From assembly GCA_033964015.1 (NCBI GenBank), contig CM066914.1:33649492-33713491 (forward strand): DNA of 64,000 bases, in the 5' to 3' direction. Of this stretch, positions 10,619 to 22,080 are shown piece after piece (the stretch's first letter is position 1; every line of letters starts with the position of its first letter). A program made the position numbers and the translations under genes. The stretch comes from Scolanthus callimorphus (Eukaryota > Cnidaria > Anthozoa > Actiniaria > Edwardsiidae). The notes beneath the pieces were generated by a model. The model was not told where the DNA came from. It searched no databases and was given only the letters and a program-made list of their open reading frames with translations.

Positions 10619-13381
10619 AACATTAGTAAACAAGGTAGCAAAACACATTAGAGTGTGTATGTAACGATTCGAGTTCCATACTTTTTTACCTTCATTAGCT
10701 CAAGCATGTCTTCGCCTAATACATCATCAGCAAGGTAATTCCTCATTTTATTTGCACTGGTTAGCACAAAATGCTCTTCGGAGAACCTTCGATGTGTCTG
10801 TAAGAAGTTGGTTGTAACATCGTATTCAAAGGCTGCATGCAGATGCTCCCAAAGGACACTTTGACCCTCAACAGTATAACAGCGAGCAGCCTTGGGATTT
10901 AGTGAAGACTTTTCTAAACCATTCCTCAATTTCTTGAAGTTATGCTAAAAAGGGGAACATGAAACGTCAAAATACCGATAGGAAACCTCCCTCCGTGTGT
11001 GATTGCTTCTATATTGGAGTTCCGTGATTTAGTTGCGTTGCGTGGTAAAATTTGCAATCTACTCTGACCAAAAGTCGACAATTGCATTAATATATACTTT
11101 GCTAATATGTACTTTAAACTTACCGATGGATCCATGATTAAACTAAGAGACTTTCCATTGGCAGGATTAACCGTCGTAAAACTATGAGCTTCAGGATCTT
11201 CTCCAGCAAAGTGCATTTGCACAAACTTCCTGTTGCAGCCAGCTCCATCGCAGACTACTGCCCGTACTGAAAATCCATGTGTATGAAGCACATCTATACA
11301 CTGCCAGAAAAGCTCGTACAGCTGGAATGTTGAGGCTTCTGTGGTTGGATAATGGGCAACAGGAAAACGAAAGCCGGTATTTCCAAGGAAATAGAATTGC
11401 AGTATATGGGACACCAAGTGCGGTGTTTCATCTCCTGTTTTTGACAAAGAAAGAACTTCCTATTAAAATAATCAGACAAGCCTCACCTTGCCATGGTTGC
11501 GCTATGTTGTGCAAACAAAAGATGACATTTATTCTTTTCATTCGAATACTCTATTCTATAGAAATATGAGGGAAAGAAAGCAAGTTTGCATAATAACGAT
11601 CAACTTTTCAAAAAGGTGTATAGTTTTTGCAGTTGGATTTTTTCCTATTTACACGGAAAGAATAAAATTGCATTAAACTTTTACCATTTTGAAGAGCTGA
11701 AACACTTTCGCACGCTTCTCCTAAACGACAAATGCCGACCAGTTCCCACTCTCCGTTCCGTTGCCTTAGCTCCAGATCACTATGCGGAAACATAAAAGCA
11801 TTGTTCCGCATACTTACAGATATTGCAAATACGTTTTAACCTAGAACGAACGCCCTGGTACTGGATTTCTGCATTTTACAGCGGCGGGGCTAGTGAAAAT
11901 GTCGGACGAAAATTTGCAAATTTCTTTGAAAATTTAGGCCCTTTCGCCCCAAAATCCGTCCCTGTTTTATCGCCAATGGTATTCATCAACAATGGTTACC
12001 TGAAGAAACAAGGGTGAGAGCGTGCTGTGCTGTTTTCGAAGCAAAAGCGCTGACACCATTAATTTTTGTAAAGCCATGATCCATGTACAAGATTGTGACA
12101 AGATTGTGTGTAGATTCAGAACAACTAAAACAAACCAGTGTGCTTTATGGCATGGCATTGCTTCTTTGTACTTTGCTTTCATGAATATGCTATACATACC
12201 TGAATCGACATTTCGTCAAATATTAACACACCGCATCTACCAAAAGAACCAAGTCTCTGATCATCGGCTTCTCTTCTCATCCAGTACATACGATCAGATG
12301 CTAAGCCAGGGCTACTCTTAACAGCATTTTTGTAGTATTTCAATAGCCGTCCTGAAGGCAGTTTTAGCAGGCCGCTTTCTTGTAGTCCTTCATACCCTTT
12401 TTTAGAACGATGCCATAGCTGAAGGCATGTCTAGATAATACTGTAGCAAAAGAGTTTATTTGATGAGATCTTTCTCCAAATAGTTCCGTCTATAACAATA
12501 GTACGGCGTACAAATATCCAGTGTTACGTTATTTAAAGTACACACACCTTGAATGCCATCGCATGCTGTGCTTGCAGTTTTTCTTCTGGTATTCCCACAT
12601 GGTGGCCATCTCAGGACTATTTGGAAAGTACGTTTCAACTGGATCTTGTAAAGACTGAAAAATCTTTAGAAAAATAGGGGAGAGAGAGAATAGTGTAAAA
12701 CCACTCATACAGAAGAATTACACAAAGGTTTGATTTTCACTGGCCTTTGCTTTGCCCCATTTTTTGCCATTGAATATATAAAACGACATTAATGTGTAAC
12801 AATAGCTTTCAAACAAATTATTCGGGGACACGAAAATTATCGGGTGTTCCGAAGTCCCAACCGGACCTGTTTATTATGAAGGCCATCTTAACTTCAGCAC
12901 ATCCTCGTTGTCGTGCATCTGAAGTTGGATAGAACGTTCTTCGCATGCCCTACTAACTTGCCTCCACTACCTTTCTCTGTTTTGGGCGTTTTTAAGCTCC
13001 CTTTTTAGGTTTGCCGTCGGTTCGGTAGCAGGTTTATTGACACACAATGCATTGAGGTGATGTCGTAGAGCTGAGCAGCTGGGGCAGACCAGGAAATAGC
13101 TTTTGTATGGCAGAAATTCTCGAAGACAGTTAATGGATCTATGCGTAGTTAAGAGTTCCCCGTTCACCAGTGTTTTTCCAAAGCCCGGAGGCATCTTTTA
13201 CCAGTCCAATACCTTTGTAGATATCATTTGTGAGGCCTTCACAAGGTTTGAGCTTCTGTAAGGTCGCTAAAATTTGCGTTACATTCCCATCTACGGGGAT
13301 TCTTGAGGACAAATTGAGTGAAGCAGGTGAAATTACCGTGCCAGATTTTTCTGCCTTCCACCAAAAGTCTTCGGCAACTTT

Positions 13382-15024
13382 CACTGGACGAAAAAATGGA
13401 TTCACTCATGCGTAAAGTAGTGGTAAATGTGAAGTGAATTCCATATTTGCTCATCTTCGCATACATTTGCGCAAATGCAATTTTCGAATTCGCATCATAT
13501 TTACCATCATACAAATTTGGTGAAGACCGCTTTTACATCAGATTTGCTCGGTTTACAAAAGGGTATGCAAACACGTATATTCGCATCGACTGATAACACC
13601 ACGTAAATATAACTGCAACAATCGCGTTTGCTTTATGTTTGCGGAATGTTTACGTGTGCCAAAGTTCAATGTTAGACTGTGAGCAAATGTACTGCAAATA
13701 CTAGCTTGCATTATCATTGCACAAAGGCAAATTTAATAGAGAATATCATGTTTACATCCCGGTTTACATATTGTTTGCACCGTTCATATTCAAGCGTAGT
13801 TCACGGGATAACCAGTATTTATTTGCAAAATGAAATATAATCGAACGTACAATCTATCTGATCTATGGTCAATCTAAGTTCCTAAAACAGCACTGCTTTG
13901 TGGCAGTCCAGTAACTTGAAGTTAAAACGAACGAGTTTGTGGGTTGGCGGTCGTCACAAAGACATTTATCTAAACAACACTCGAAGCCGAGATTTGCATT
14001 TGCTGCCAAAATTAACAATAATTCCACCGGAAATTGTCAAATTGATACAGTATAAATGCTGATAGTAATTTATAAGCTTTATTCTGTGCTGTGCAATCAG
14101 AAATAAAGCAGGAATACTTGTTTAAAGCTTTCCCGGTTTATAACCCAACTGCGCAGCTGAAACAAACATGGCGAATGCGAAGTCGAATCGACTAGAATAA
14201 GTTTCTCAGGTTTTCTGACTGCACAACTCAAATTAAAGCCTATAAATAACTAGCAGCATTTTGACTTTGTCAATTTTCGGTTGAATTGTGTCTACTTTCG
14301 GCAGCAAAAATACACGAAAGTTTCTTCACATGAGTGTTGTAGATAAACTTCTGTGGCACATAAACCCGTTTATTTTACCTTGAAATATAACCGTCCTGTC
14401 CTCGCTGGATTGCCACAAAGCAGTGCCATATGAATGTCCTATTGCTTGTGAAATTAGCAATCCTTTACATGGGGTACTTTTGTTGCGGGTACACCCCTGC
14501 AAACGCAACAATTTACGTGATAAAGTTCTATGACATACGGTCGAAAGTCTGCCTTCAATGGCGCTCAAATTCGAATGAATACAAACCGTCACTCGATCAG
14601 AGTGGAAACCTAAGCCATAGTCCAGGTCACGTGGGATTATCAGACGTAAACCGCACGTACAGTGTTGCTAGCAGAGCGCATTTGAGGCAAACATCGAATT
14701 CGCTTAACGTTCGCATTGAATTTGCGCGGTATGTTATATTTGATATTTGACTAGTCGAGCAAAACTAGAGCAAAGATGAAACATATTTGCTATGAAACAA
14801 ACATGCAGCGTATATGATGCAAAAATGCACATTCTCCTTCTCAACTAAAAGTGTAGCAAATTTATAGCAAACTTTAAACTTTACTTGACAATTGCTCAAG
14901 GACTAAACTTCATGATTGCTGCCATGTTTGCTCAAATTCACATTCGAGGCAAATATAGAGCACCAAATTCGCATCAAATTTGCTCGCACGACAAACCTGA
15001 GCAAATCCATCATTTCGTCCAGTG
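13382..15024. mobile_element. 1.64-kb CACTG-ended foldback element inside the transposase gene
   Basis: Ends are CACTGGACGAAAAAATGG and, inverted, CCATCATTTCGTCCAGTG, flanked by the 3-bp duplication TTT. CACTR ends with a 2-3-bp duplication are typical of the EnSpm/CACTA group (family knowledge). The interior is non-coding and unusually rich in short TTTGC/GCAAA and TTCGCAT motifs near both ends. It interrupts the first recognised transposase exon: joining the flanks gives LLVKVAEDFWW. Confidence 0.7.
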
Positions 15025-15320
15025 TTTAACCAAGAGATGCTGATGTTGGTTTCAAAACACAGCCGTACTCTGCTCTGTCTCAGTGTAAGTGCTCCATCCA
15101 TTAAAATAGCCACACGATTTCATTTCTAGAAAATTGCTGCGCAACAAATCGAGATTATTTTTCGAAATAACATTCTCTTTGTCAATAAACCTGGTTCGCA
15201 GCGCGATGCCGTAATATATATATCTTTTGCGAACGTTAAGGTAAAAGACTGATAATATGTGCCAATGCATTCAGGCCCGTAGCCAGGAGGGGTTCTGGTT
15301 GTGCGCCCCCCCCCCCCCAC

Positions 15321-15825
15321 CAAGTGGAGTGTTGACAAGCAAACTTGAGGCGTAGGTGGTCATGAAGGTACAAATCCTTCAGCACTGGCCCTAAGCAACT
15401 GTCACATGCGAACTAAGCGAGTTGGCTGACGAGAAGACAATGGTATCCAGCTCCGTTGCCTACCCTGTCTCTTTTCTCTTGTATGGGTAAAAGGCGTTGG
15501 TTATCGATTGCGTGTCGGTTAGGCCGAATACCTAACTTTGCGGCGCGTCACTTGAACAGGGAGCATACACAACGGATCCGCTCTTCGTTTAAAAGGGGAA
15601 AAACATCTCATACAAACCGGTAAGCAAAAAATTAATGTATTTAGTAATAGATAAACAATTCGAAGTGTGTTTTCGAGTAGTTTTTAGCTGTATAAATTGA
15701 CTCATTTTCAGGGTAATTCGTGAAGTTTTGCTAGCTGAATAACGAACCCATCTCAATTGATTTATTACACACAAAACTCGTCGGTTTACACAATAATACT
15801 GATGTATACTATCCTGTCGCTCGTG
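15321..15825 (-). repeat. Right terminal inverted repeat
   Basis: Inverted partner of the left repeat, ending CTATCCTGTCGCTCGTG. The inner edge abuts a poly-C run at 15,305-15,319. A few substitutions separate the two copies. Confidence 0.92.
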
Positions 15826-15870
15826 ATTTAAACACGGTGAAATCATCAGTTACAAGTAAAAGTTAAAAAT

Positions 15871-16001
15871 CGGAATATTTAGACTCATTAAAAATGCAGA
15901 AAGCAAGATTAGGCACCATATTTGAAACTGCAAATCCCAAGCTGCTCCAAATATGGTGCCTGATCTTGTTTTCTGCATTTTTAATGAGTTTGAATATTCC
16001 G
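15871..16001. repeat. Long hairpin (about 54-bp arms)
   Basis: The left arm begins CGGAATATTTAGACTCATT and the right arm ends AATGAGTTTGAATATTCCG. The arms pair almost fully around a ~22-base loop. Either a tiny foldback MITE or a hairpin RNA source. Confidence 0.75.
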
Positions 16002-16079
16002 AAGCTTGGCACACCTTCACACGTTTCTGACAGACACAAAGTTTTTACTGGAAAATACACCATTAATAAAATTAATTTA

Positions 16080-16319
16080 AAAACTACATCCGGGACCCGA
16101 GTGGCATATTTTCCATGTCCTCTCTAGAGAGCATACAGTGTATCAATGACATCTTTTGGTCAATATAATAAGAAAATTAGAGAGTGGCTTGAAGATATGG
16201 ATTTTATTTTATCGTGTTCAAAACAATATTTTACTCACTCGCTAGCGCGACCTATCAAATCACATATATAATATATAGATTTAGGCAATGCCTAAAAGCG
16301 GAGCTCGAATAATTACTGA
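16080..16319. repeat. MITE fragments next to the satellite
   Basis: GATATGGATTTTATTTTATCGTG...ACTCACTCGC and TATATAGATTTAGGCAATGCCTAAAAGCGGAGCTC recur at 32.3 kb and 61.87-61.91 kb. They form the border of the satellite-bearing repeat family. Confidence 0.5.
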
Positions 16320-16329
16320 CATACCAGCA

Positions 16330-17345
16330 TTACTGTCATCGCGGTATCGACTTTTCTAGTTTTGATGACGTCATCGATGACGTAATGGCACGTGATCTTG
16401 GTGGTGCATCCCCCTGCTTCCAAAAAACTTAATCCAAGTTTGGTCTCCTAGCAATGTTCCCTTCTCGAGATAATGACTTTTCCAGTTTTAATGACGTCAT
16501 CGATGACCTAATACCGCATGACGTTGGCGGTGCTCCCCCTTTCCACCAAATAACTTTACCCAAGTTTGGTCACCTAGCGATGTTACCTTCTTGAGATATT
16601 GACTTCTCTAGTTTTGATGACGTCATCGATGACGTCATGCCACGTGACCTTGGTGGTGCACCCCCTTGCCTCCAAGATAACTTTACCCAAGTTTGGTCAC
16701 CTAGCGATGTTACCTTCTTGAAATATTGACTTCTCTAGTTTTGATGACGTCATCGATGACGTCATGCCACGTGATCTTGTTGGTGCACCCCCCTTGCCTC
16801 TAAGATAACTTTACCCAAGTTTGGTCACCTAGCGATGTTACCTTCTTGAGATATTGACTTCTCTAGTTTTGATGACGTCATCGATGACGTCATGCCACGT
16901 GACCTTGGTGGTGCATCCCCCTTGCCTCCAAGATAACTTTACCCAAGTTTGGTCACCTAGCGATGTTACCTTCTTGAAATATTGACTTCTCTAGTTTTGA
17001 TGACGTCATCGATGACGTCATGCCACGTGACCTTGGTGGTGCACCCCCCTTGCCTCCAAGATAACTTTACCCAAGTTTGGTCACATAGCGATGTTAACTT
17101 CTTGAAATATTGACTTCTCTAGTTTTGATGACGTCATCGATGACGTCATGCCACTTGACCTTGGTTGTGCACCCCCCTTGCTTCCTGGATAAATTTACCC
17201 AAGTTTGGTCACCTAGCGATGTTGCCTTCTTGAGATATTGACTTCTCTATTTTTGATGACGTCATCGATTACGTCATGCGGCGTGACCTTGGTGTTGCAC
17301 CACCCCGTACCTCCAAGATAACTTTACCCAAGTTTCACAACTGTT
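16330..17345 (+). repeat. Satellite array A, eight 126-128-bp units with CRE-like palindromes
   Basis: The core palindrome begins at 16,365, 16,491, 16,617, 16,744, 16,872, 17,000, 17,128 and 17,256, so the period is 126-128 bp. Most units contain TGACGTCATCGATGACGTCA, two CRE/ATF-type TGACGTCA octamers, followed by CACGTGACC (an E-box-like CACGTG) and ACCCAAGTTTGGTCACCTAG. Single or diverged copies occur at 23.8, 29.2, 32.7 and 42.6-43.05 kb. Confidence 0.92.
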
Positions 17346-17857
17346 ATCTGATGGACATTCGGTACCAGCGCGCGCGCGGTCAAAACAGTTGCTATGGGTT
17401 GTAATTACATAGCAACCAAAATGGCGGAAAGTTTGAAAAACAAAACAAGGTGTTTCAATTTCGCGCCAGCATTTCCAAGTTAATCGCCGAAGAGGAGAGT
17501 TGACAGCATAAATAAAGACCTACATTGTTTTGGATGTTGGAAAGTAATTTTAATTTTAGCATCGCTTACATTTAGCTATCAAAAATATCAGTAAACGACA
17601 AAAAAATGTTGCGCGATACGAAGCTACAACCCGAGAAAAAAACACCAAAGACTCGCCTGGCTTTCAACTCTCGCGAACTTTTCTGAATCAAAAGCAGCAT
17701 CTTAGGTTATAAAGAACATGTTCAAGGGCTGAAAAACGAAGTTTCTCCATTGCCGGACTTTTTTTAACCACGCTGTGATGATTTTGTGACGAGGCGTAGT
17801 GCAACACTATCGGGGAAGTAAAAACATGTTGCGAATAATAAAACTTTCTTGTTTTAG
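17346..17857. other. Upstream region of the N-RAG-like gene
   Basis: No coding sequence seen. It includes a CG-rich patch (CGCGCGCGCGG near 17,370) and AAAATGGCGG, and ends with a TTTTAG acceptor-like site immediately before the ATG. It may hold a promoter and a 5' UTR intron. Confidence 0.3.
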
Positions 17858-20800
17858 ATGGATACAACCACCATTTCAAGTATTCACCTTGGTTTTTTGC
17901 CCAGATGCTGTCGTGTTTGTGGTTTTTACAGTGGAGACAAGAGCAGTAAACGGTTTTATGCTGTTAACCCGTTAAAATCCGATCTAACTCGTGCTTTCGA
18001 CGTAAATTTTGAGAAAGACGTCGACACCGTCCACCCTCAAAATGTCTGTCACAGCTGTTGTGTTATTGTGTCTGCACCCAGGGCGGTCCTACTCGTGCCG
18101 TATATAACTGGGTTGCCCATAGCGGTGACACCTGCGTAGTGTGCACAGATATTGAACGGCAAAAGAAAGGCGGCAGGCCAAGCCGCAAACGAAGATCTGG
18201 GCGTCCCCGTGGAAAATCCGATGTTAAAGAAAACCAGTCGGGCGAAGTTTCAATTTCCAAAACAATCATACCAGAGAAAATCCTCAAAAACTTGCCAAGC
18301 ATTGAGCGATTTATTAACCCTTCAGAATTTATACAGCGCTCTGTGTGCCGCGAAATCTTGGAACAGCCAGTGCAGACCCCATGTGAACATGTGTTTTGCG
18401 TTTCCTGCATTTCTGAATGGCTGAAGTGTAACTCAAATCACGCGACCTGTCCCATCTGTAAAGCAACCCTGTCGGCAGAGGTGCTAAGTAAAGCCCCACG
18501 ATTAGTTTTGTCTGCCCTCTGTTCAGCTCTTGTAAGATGCTCCATGTGCAAAGTCCCGTTTCGACTAGACCTCCTTGCAGCGCACGAGGTGGACTGCAGA
18601 AATTCTAGAGACATCAATCGATACCCCTCTGTCGACTGCCGAGGAAAGGCTTACTACAAACCTAATCAAAAGAAAGATGCACACAACAGGCTCTTCGCAG
18701 GTTATTCTGAAAACTGGTGGGACGGTAAGTGTTTTCTTTTTTAGTTCATCGAAGGCGCGACAAGTCAAAGAAAGACATAGGGCCATTCCATTTTTTAGCC
18801 CCACTCCCCTACAGCAGAAGTTTTCCGGGGGGGATAACAAAATGGCCTTTTCCGACCGATGGGATCAAAGTGAAAAAAGTCTCTTCTGTAGGTTTTTTGC
18901 GATGGGGTACAATAAGGAAAAGCCTCTTCCGTGGGGTTTTCCGAGGGGGTGCGATCGGGGGAGGGGGGACACACACCCCTGCTTTGCACTCCGCCTGTAG
19001 CCCTGGAAAATGCCTGTGGTTTGTACCTTACTTTGCTGTCCATGCCGTAACAAATAAGCCCTATGGCAGCGGATATCTCTTACAATCACATAATCCTATA
19101 CTGTACATTTCATAGCATTAATGTGTAAGTCAAATGCAAATGCTCGGCCCAGATTCTGGACCCCTTACCCTTCTTTATACCAATACCAAAGCCGAAAAAG
19201 GTACCCATTTCTTACTTATACCAAGCCTGAAAACCCTACCCCTTTCGTATACCTCCAGCCTGAAAACCCTACCCCTTTAGGGCCGAGCATCCCCGTATAA
19301 GCCCCCCGGGGGGCTAATATATAGCATAGACTGTGTACCAATAATGGTATGTAGATAAAATTTATAAAATATTGATTGTAAAGACGTTTCGTTACTACTG
19401 CCACTTCAGTGTAACGCATATCTTATCCGTCATCCGTTTAACATTTAAGCGCTTTACAATCAATATTTTATACATTTTATTTAATAGCATTAAATATATA
19501 TTTTCACTAAAATAATATCAAATCTGTAATTTGGGATTCAAGAAAAAAACATCACTCGACTGTTAATTCCACGGAAAAACGAATTTCCCATTTGAACGAA
19601 ATTAATTTCTGACATTTTCTCATCTAATCCTTTTCGATTTTCATCCTTCTATTAGCCCTTGCATCTGTCACATGTGTCTGTGCCACGTACAAATAGTGCA
19701 TCAGCTAGCAGCAAGACGGTGCAACGTAGAGCTTTAGCTGTTGAGCAGTTTTGGCAAAACATCAGTGGTGGAGAAAATGATGATATCCAGAGGCAGAAGA
19801 AAGCAGAGTTACAAAGAATGGGCGAAGAAGAACGACAAAAGTTTGCCAGGGAGGCTGGTCTGAGAATACATGTATCTGAAGAAGAGGGCCTGGCGATGAA
19901 AGCAGACTTGGGAATACCCTGGAACAAATTAAGACAACTAAGAAAGTTAGTATTTGATAAAGGCAATCAATCATTTTTTCAAAGAGGGGAGGGGTGGGAA
20001 AAAAGGAGAAATCTAATTTACCACAACAGAATGAAGAATGAGAATGATACATGTACCTGAAGGAAATACACATAAAACTTGGTGCCAACAAAAATATTGT
20101 AACAGACTGGTTATATCATGCATTTCCATACATATTAATTTTCTTAAGTGTTACAATTTAACTCATTTGGCAGGTCAGCTGTTTGCAATTCACTGGACCT
20201 CAAGGCAGGAATAACTAAAATTTAGGATGTGGATTTTTTTATTGGCCTTATAGTAGCACCACAGTTGGTTTCCAATGAGCGTTACTTTTTTTCCTATTTT
20301 ATTTTAAAGATGGCTCACAAGCTTTGGAGTGCAGTTAGCCAGCGAGAAGAAGCAGCGTGAACTGTCTGAGCAACAAAAACTTACCAATGTTTATGCTGAG
20401 CACATGCCATTCATGTTCAACAAGAGTGGAGGTGGGACAGAGATCCGTCTAGCTGTATGTTCACAAGTTGAGGACCTTACAGCCTTGGTCTATGGGCATC
20501 TTGAACAGAACATGATGTAAGGTAGGGGGATTATATAAAGTGACCCTTTATGGAAGGGGGTGGGGGTCAACAAATAAATTGTTATATTTATTTGTACATT
20601 AATATTTTAATTTTAGGCACAGAAATCTAACCTGGCACAGTGGTATAATACCTGACCAGGAGATATGGATTAAGTTTGGTGGTGACAAAGGTGGGGGCAC
20701 ATTTAAGCTGATGTTTGAGATTGCCAACCTCAAGAATCCGAATGCTCCCCAAAATACTGTTGTCTTGACAACATTTGAGGCACCAGACAATGCTCACAAC

Positions 20801-21505
20801 ATGGAACTTGGCGTGCAGAGGTACATGTGGGATATTGAAGATCTGGAGAAGCAAACATGGAGGTTAGTGATACAAACATTATGTAAGCTTATTAGTTATG
20901 TTATGCATTTTAACAAACTGAATGATCAAGGGTTCGAGTCACAAGTTTGTCACAGGTTAGCAAATGCCATTGTATACTCAAATAATGGCTTACTTCATTT
21001 TTTTTCTGCACAAGTGTTGATGAATGCATTCTGGAATACCCCCTCCTAAACATTCCACAGTCAGACTAGGTTGGTCTAAAATAGTTTATGAACAATAAAG
21101 TTCCTACAGATGTACCCTAACATCCTATGATTTTTGGCCTTTTTAAATATTCCTGCATTGAAAAAATCCTATTATTTTTTTTTTTCAGACAAAGAAATCA
21201 AGCTCTTCATGGCATCATATCGATCTTCCTTCCCTAAAGCAACAGTTATTCCAAAGATGCACATCCTGGAAGACCATGTAGTCCAATGGGTTAAGATGTA
21301 CAACACTGGATTTGGTTTGCTTGGGGAACAAGGCATTGAGTGCGTTCACCACCAGTTCAACAAAATGAAAGCAGATTATGCTGGCGTGAGAAATGATAAA
21401 GATCAGGCAAAGTGGATAATGGAGGAACATCATCGGCGATGCCATCCAGAAAATATATCCCACACTCCAACAACAAAAAGAAGAAAGAAATTAGTTGAAG
21501 AGTAA
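17858..21505 (+). pseudogene. N-RAG-like RING protein gene (transposon-type, expanded in cnidarians)
   Basis: Exon 1 (17,858-18,724) has a Cys-rich start (CCRVCGF, HPQNVCHSCC, HSGDTCVVC), a basic GRP motif, then a RAG1-type RING (VQTPCEHVFCVSCISEWL, CPICKATL) and a trailing zinc motif (VRCSMCKVPF...H...C). A frameshift lies near 18,080. The first RING Cys position is Arg (CGC, 18,337-18,339). Further exons: about 19,656-19,945 (GLAMKADLGIPWNKLRQLRK), 20,310-20,516, 20,617-20,862 (NLTWHSGIIPDQEIWIKFGG) and 21,189-21,505 (PKMHILEDHV, GLLGEQGIECVHHQFN). The 20,516/20,617 junction is in phase. Similar N-RAG proteins are known as parts of mobile elements in molluscs and cnidarians. The segment expected between the last two exons seems missing (from memory of homologues). 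The GEQG..E..H motif could be a transposase glutamate; this is speculative. Confidence 0.7.
18760..19330. repeat. G-rich repeat and 'CTTATACCAAGCCTGAAAACC' element in an intron
   Basis: Two unrelated repeats occupy the intron. The first (18,780-19,000) is low-complexity G-rich. The second (19,139-19,320) starts ATGCTCGGCCCAGATTCTGG, carries tandem CCTGAAAACCCTACCCCTTT units and ends GGGCCGAGCATCCCCGTATA. It matches 35,389-35,755. Confidence 0.6.
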
Positions 21506-22080
21506 CAAAGATTCATTTAAGGCACTGTCATGTACACCAATTCTGAGAGCAAAACATAATGTGCAATTTCCAGAAAAATCCATACCCCACCACAGTCAGG
21601 AATTGGAAATCCCAGAGGGACGTTGGTCAATTTACGTGACATTCCAGAGGGTTAAGCTGTTATTTTTCATACAAATATTGCAATTCCAGAGGGTGTATAT
21701 TTGCCTTTGTCACACGGCAGCCATCTTGGATTTTTATAATACAGCGAAACAGGCATGAAAGCGAGGCCAGGCATGTTAGCTCACCCACGCATAGTCTTCT
21801 TTTTAAGAAAAAATTCAAGATGGCTGCCTTGTGACAAAGGCGAATGTGGTGTATATGTCTGGGGGAGAAGGGCATGGGGTCTTTAAGAGCATTCTTTCTA
21901 TGTAATGCAGTAATAATCTTGCCAAAGAAAATCATGAAAAAAAATTGATATATATATATATGTTTCACAGAGAAGCAGCAAACTAAATTGGCTACAAAGT
22001 GGGATTTCATAGTTACCCTTTAATTAAATAAATCCATACAGTCAATTTTAAAATAATAAACTAAATGAGAATAACAATGG
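21506..22080. repeat. Repeat region with a 164-bp foldback MITE
   Basis: A MITE at about 21,693-21,856 has inverted ends (TTGCCTTTGTCACACGGCAGCC and GGCTGCCTTGTGACAAAGGCGA). Upstream, 21,560-21,660 is a relative of the MITE at 26.4 kb (GGAATTGGAAATCCCAGAGGG). No gene seen. Confidence 0.6.

Larger units (their letters stand above)
9510..15039 (-). pseudogene. P-element/THAP9-like transposase gene (spliced, interrupted)
   Basis: Exons read on the minus strand: 15,039-15,025 plus 13,381-12,972 (split by an insertion, frameshift near 13,140), 12,654-12,548, 12,430-12,200, about 11,812-11,685, 11,434-11,124, 10,944-10,690, 10,181-10,063 and 9820-9510. The last five exons join in phase at GT-AG sites. 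The order matches P-type transposases: CEG-type region, LPSGRLLKYYKN, LIFDEMSIQ (first catalytic Asp, about 12,216), GFRFPVAHYPTT, CDGAGCNRKF (second Asp, about 11,248), HNFKKLRNG, MRNYLADDVL, and NQDLLENFFGQSR followed by NNPTVSQYG (catalytic Glu, about 9575). An N-terminal THAP zinc finger was not found. The three acidic residues are retained, so inactivation looks recent. Known family role: cut-and-paste DDE transposition. Confidence 0.82.
3350..15825. mobile_element. 12.5-kb TIR transposon with P-like transposase and Pif1-like helicase
   Basis: Both ends begin CACGAGCGA(T/C)AGGATAG and are near-identical inverted repeats of about 510 bp. The flanks carry the 7-bp duplication ATTTAAA (3343-3349 and 15,826-15,832). 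Removing the element and one copy restores a continuous LINE tail. Inside are two convergent genes: a Pif1-like helicase gene on + and a P-element/THAP9-family transposase gene on -. CA-ended termini and 7-8-bp duplications fit the P superfamily (family knowledge). Nested inside are at least a MITE in a helicase intron, a MITE near 10.3-10.6 kb and a CACTG-ended element at 13.4-15.0 kb. Linking both genes to one transposon is inference from the shared TIRs. Confidence 0.85.

Noticed and set aside
18795..19115. Open frames of 74-141 codons on both strands in the N-RAG-like gene intron
   Set aside because: They come from a G-rich repeat between two real exons and encode low-complexity peptide.
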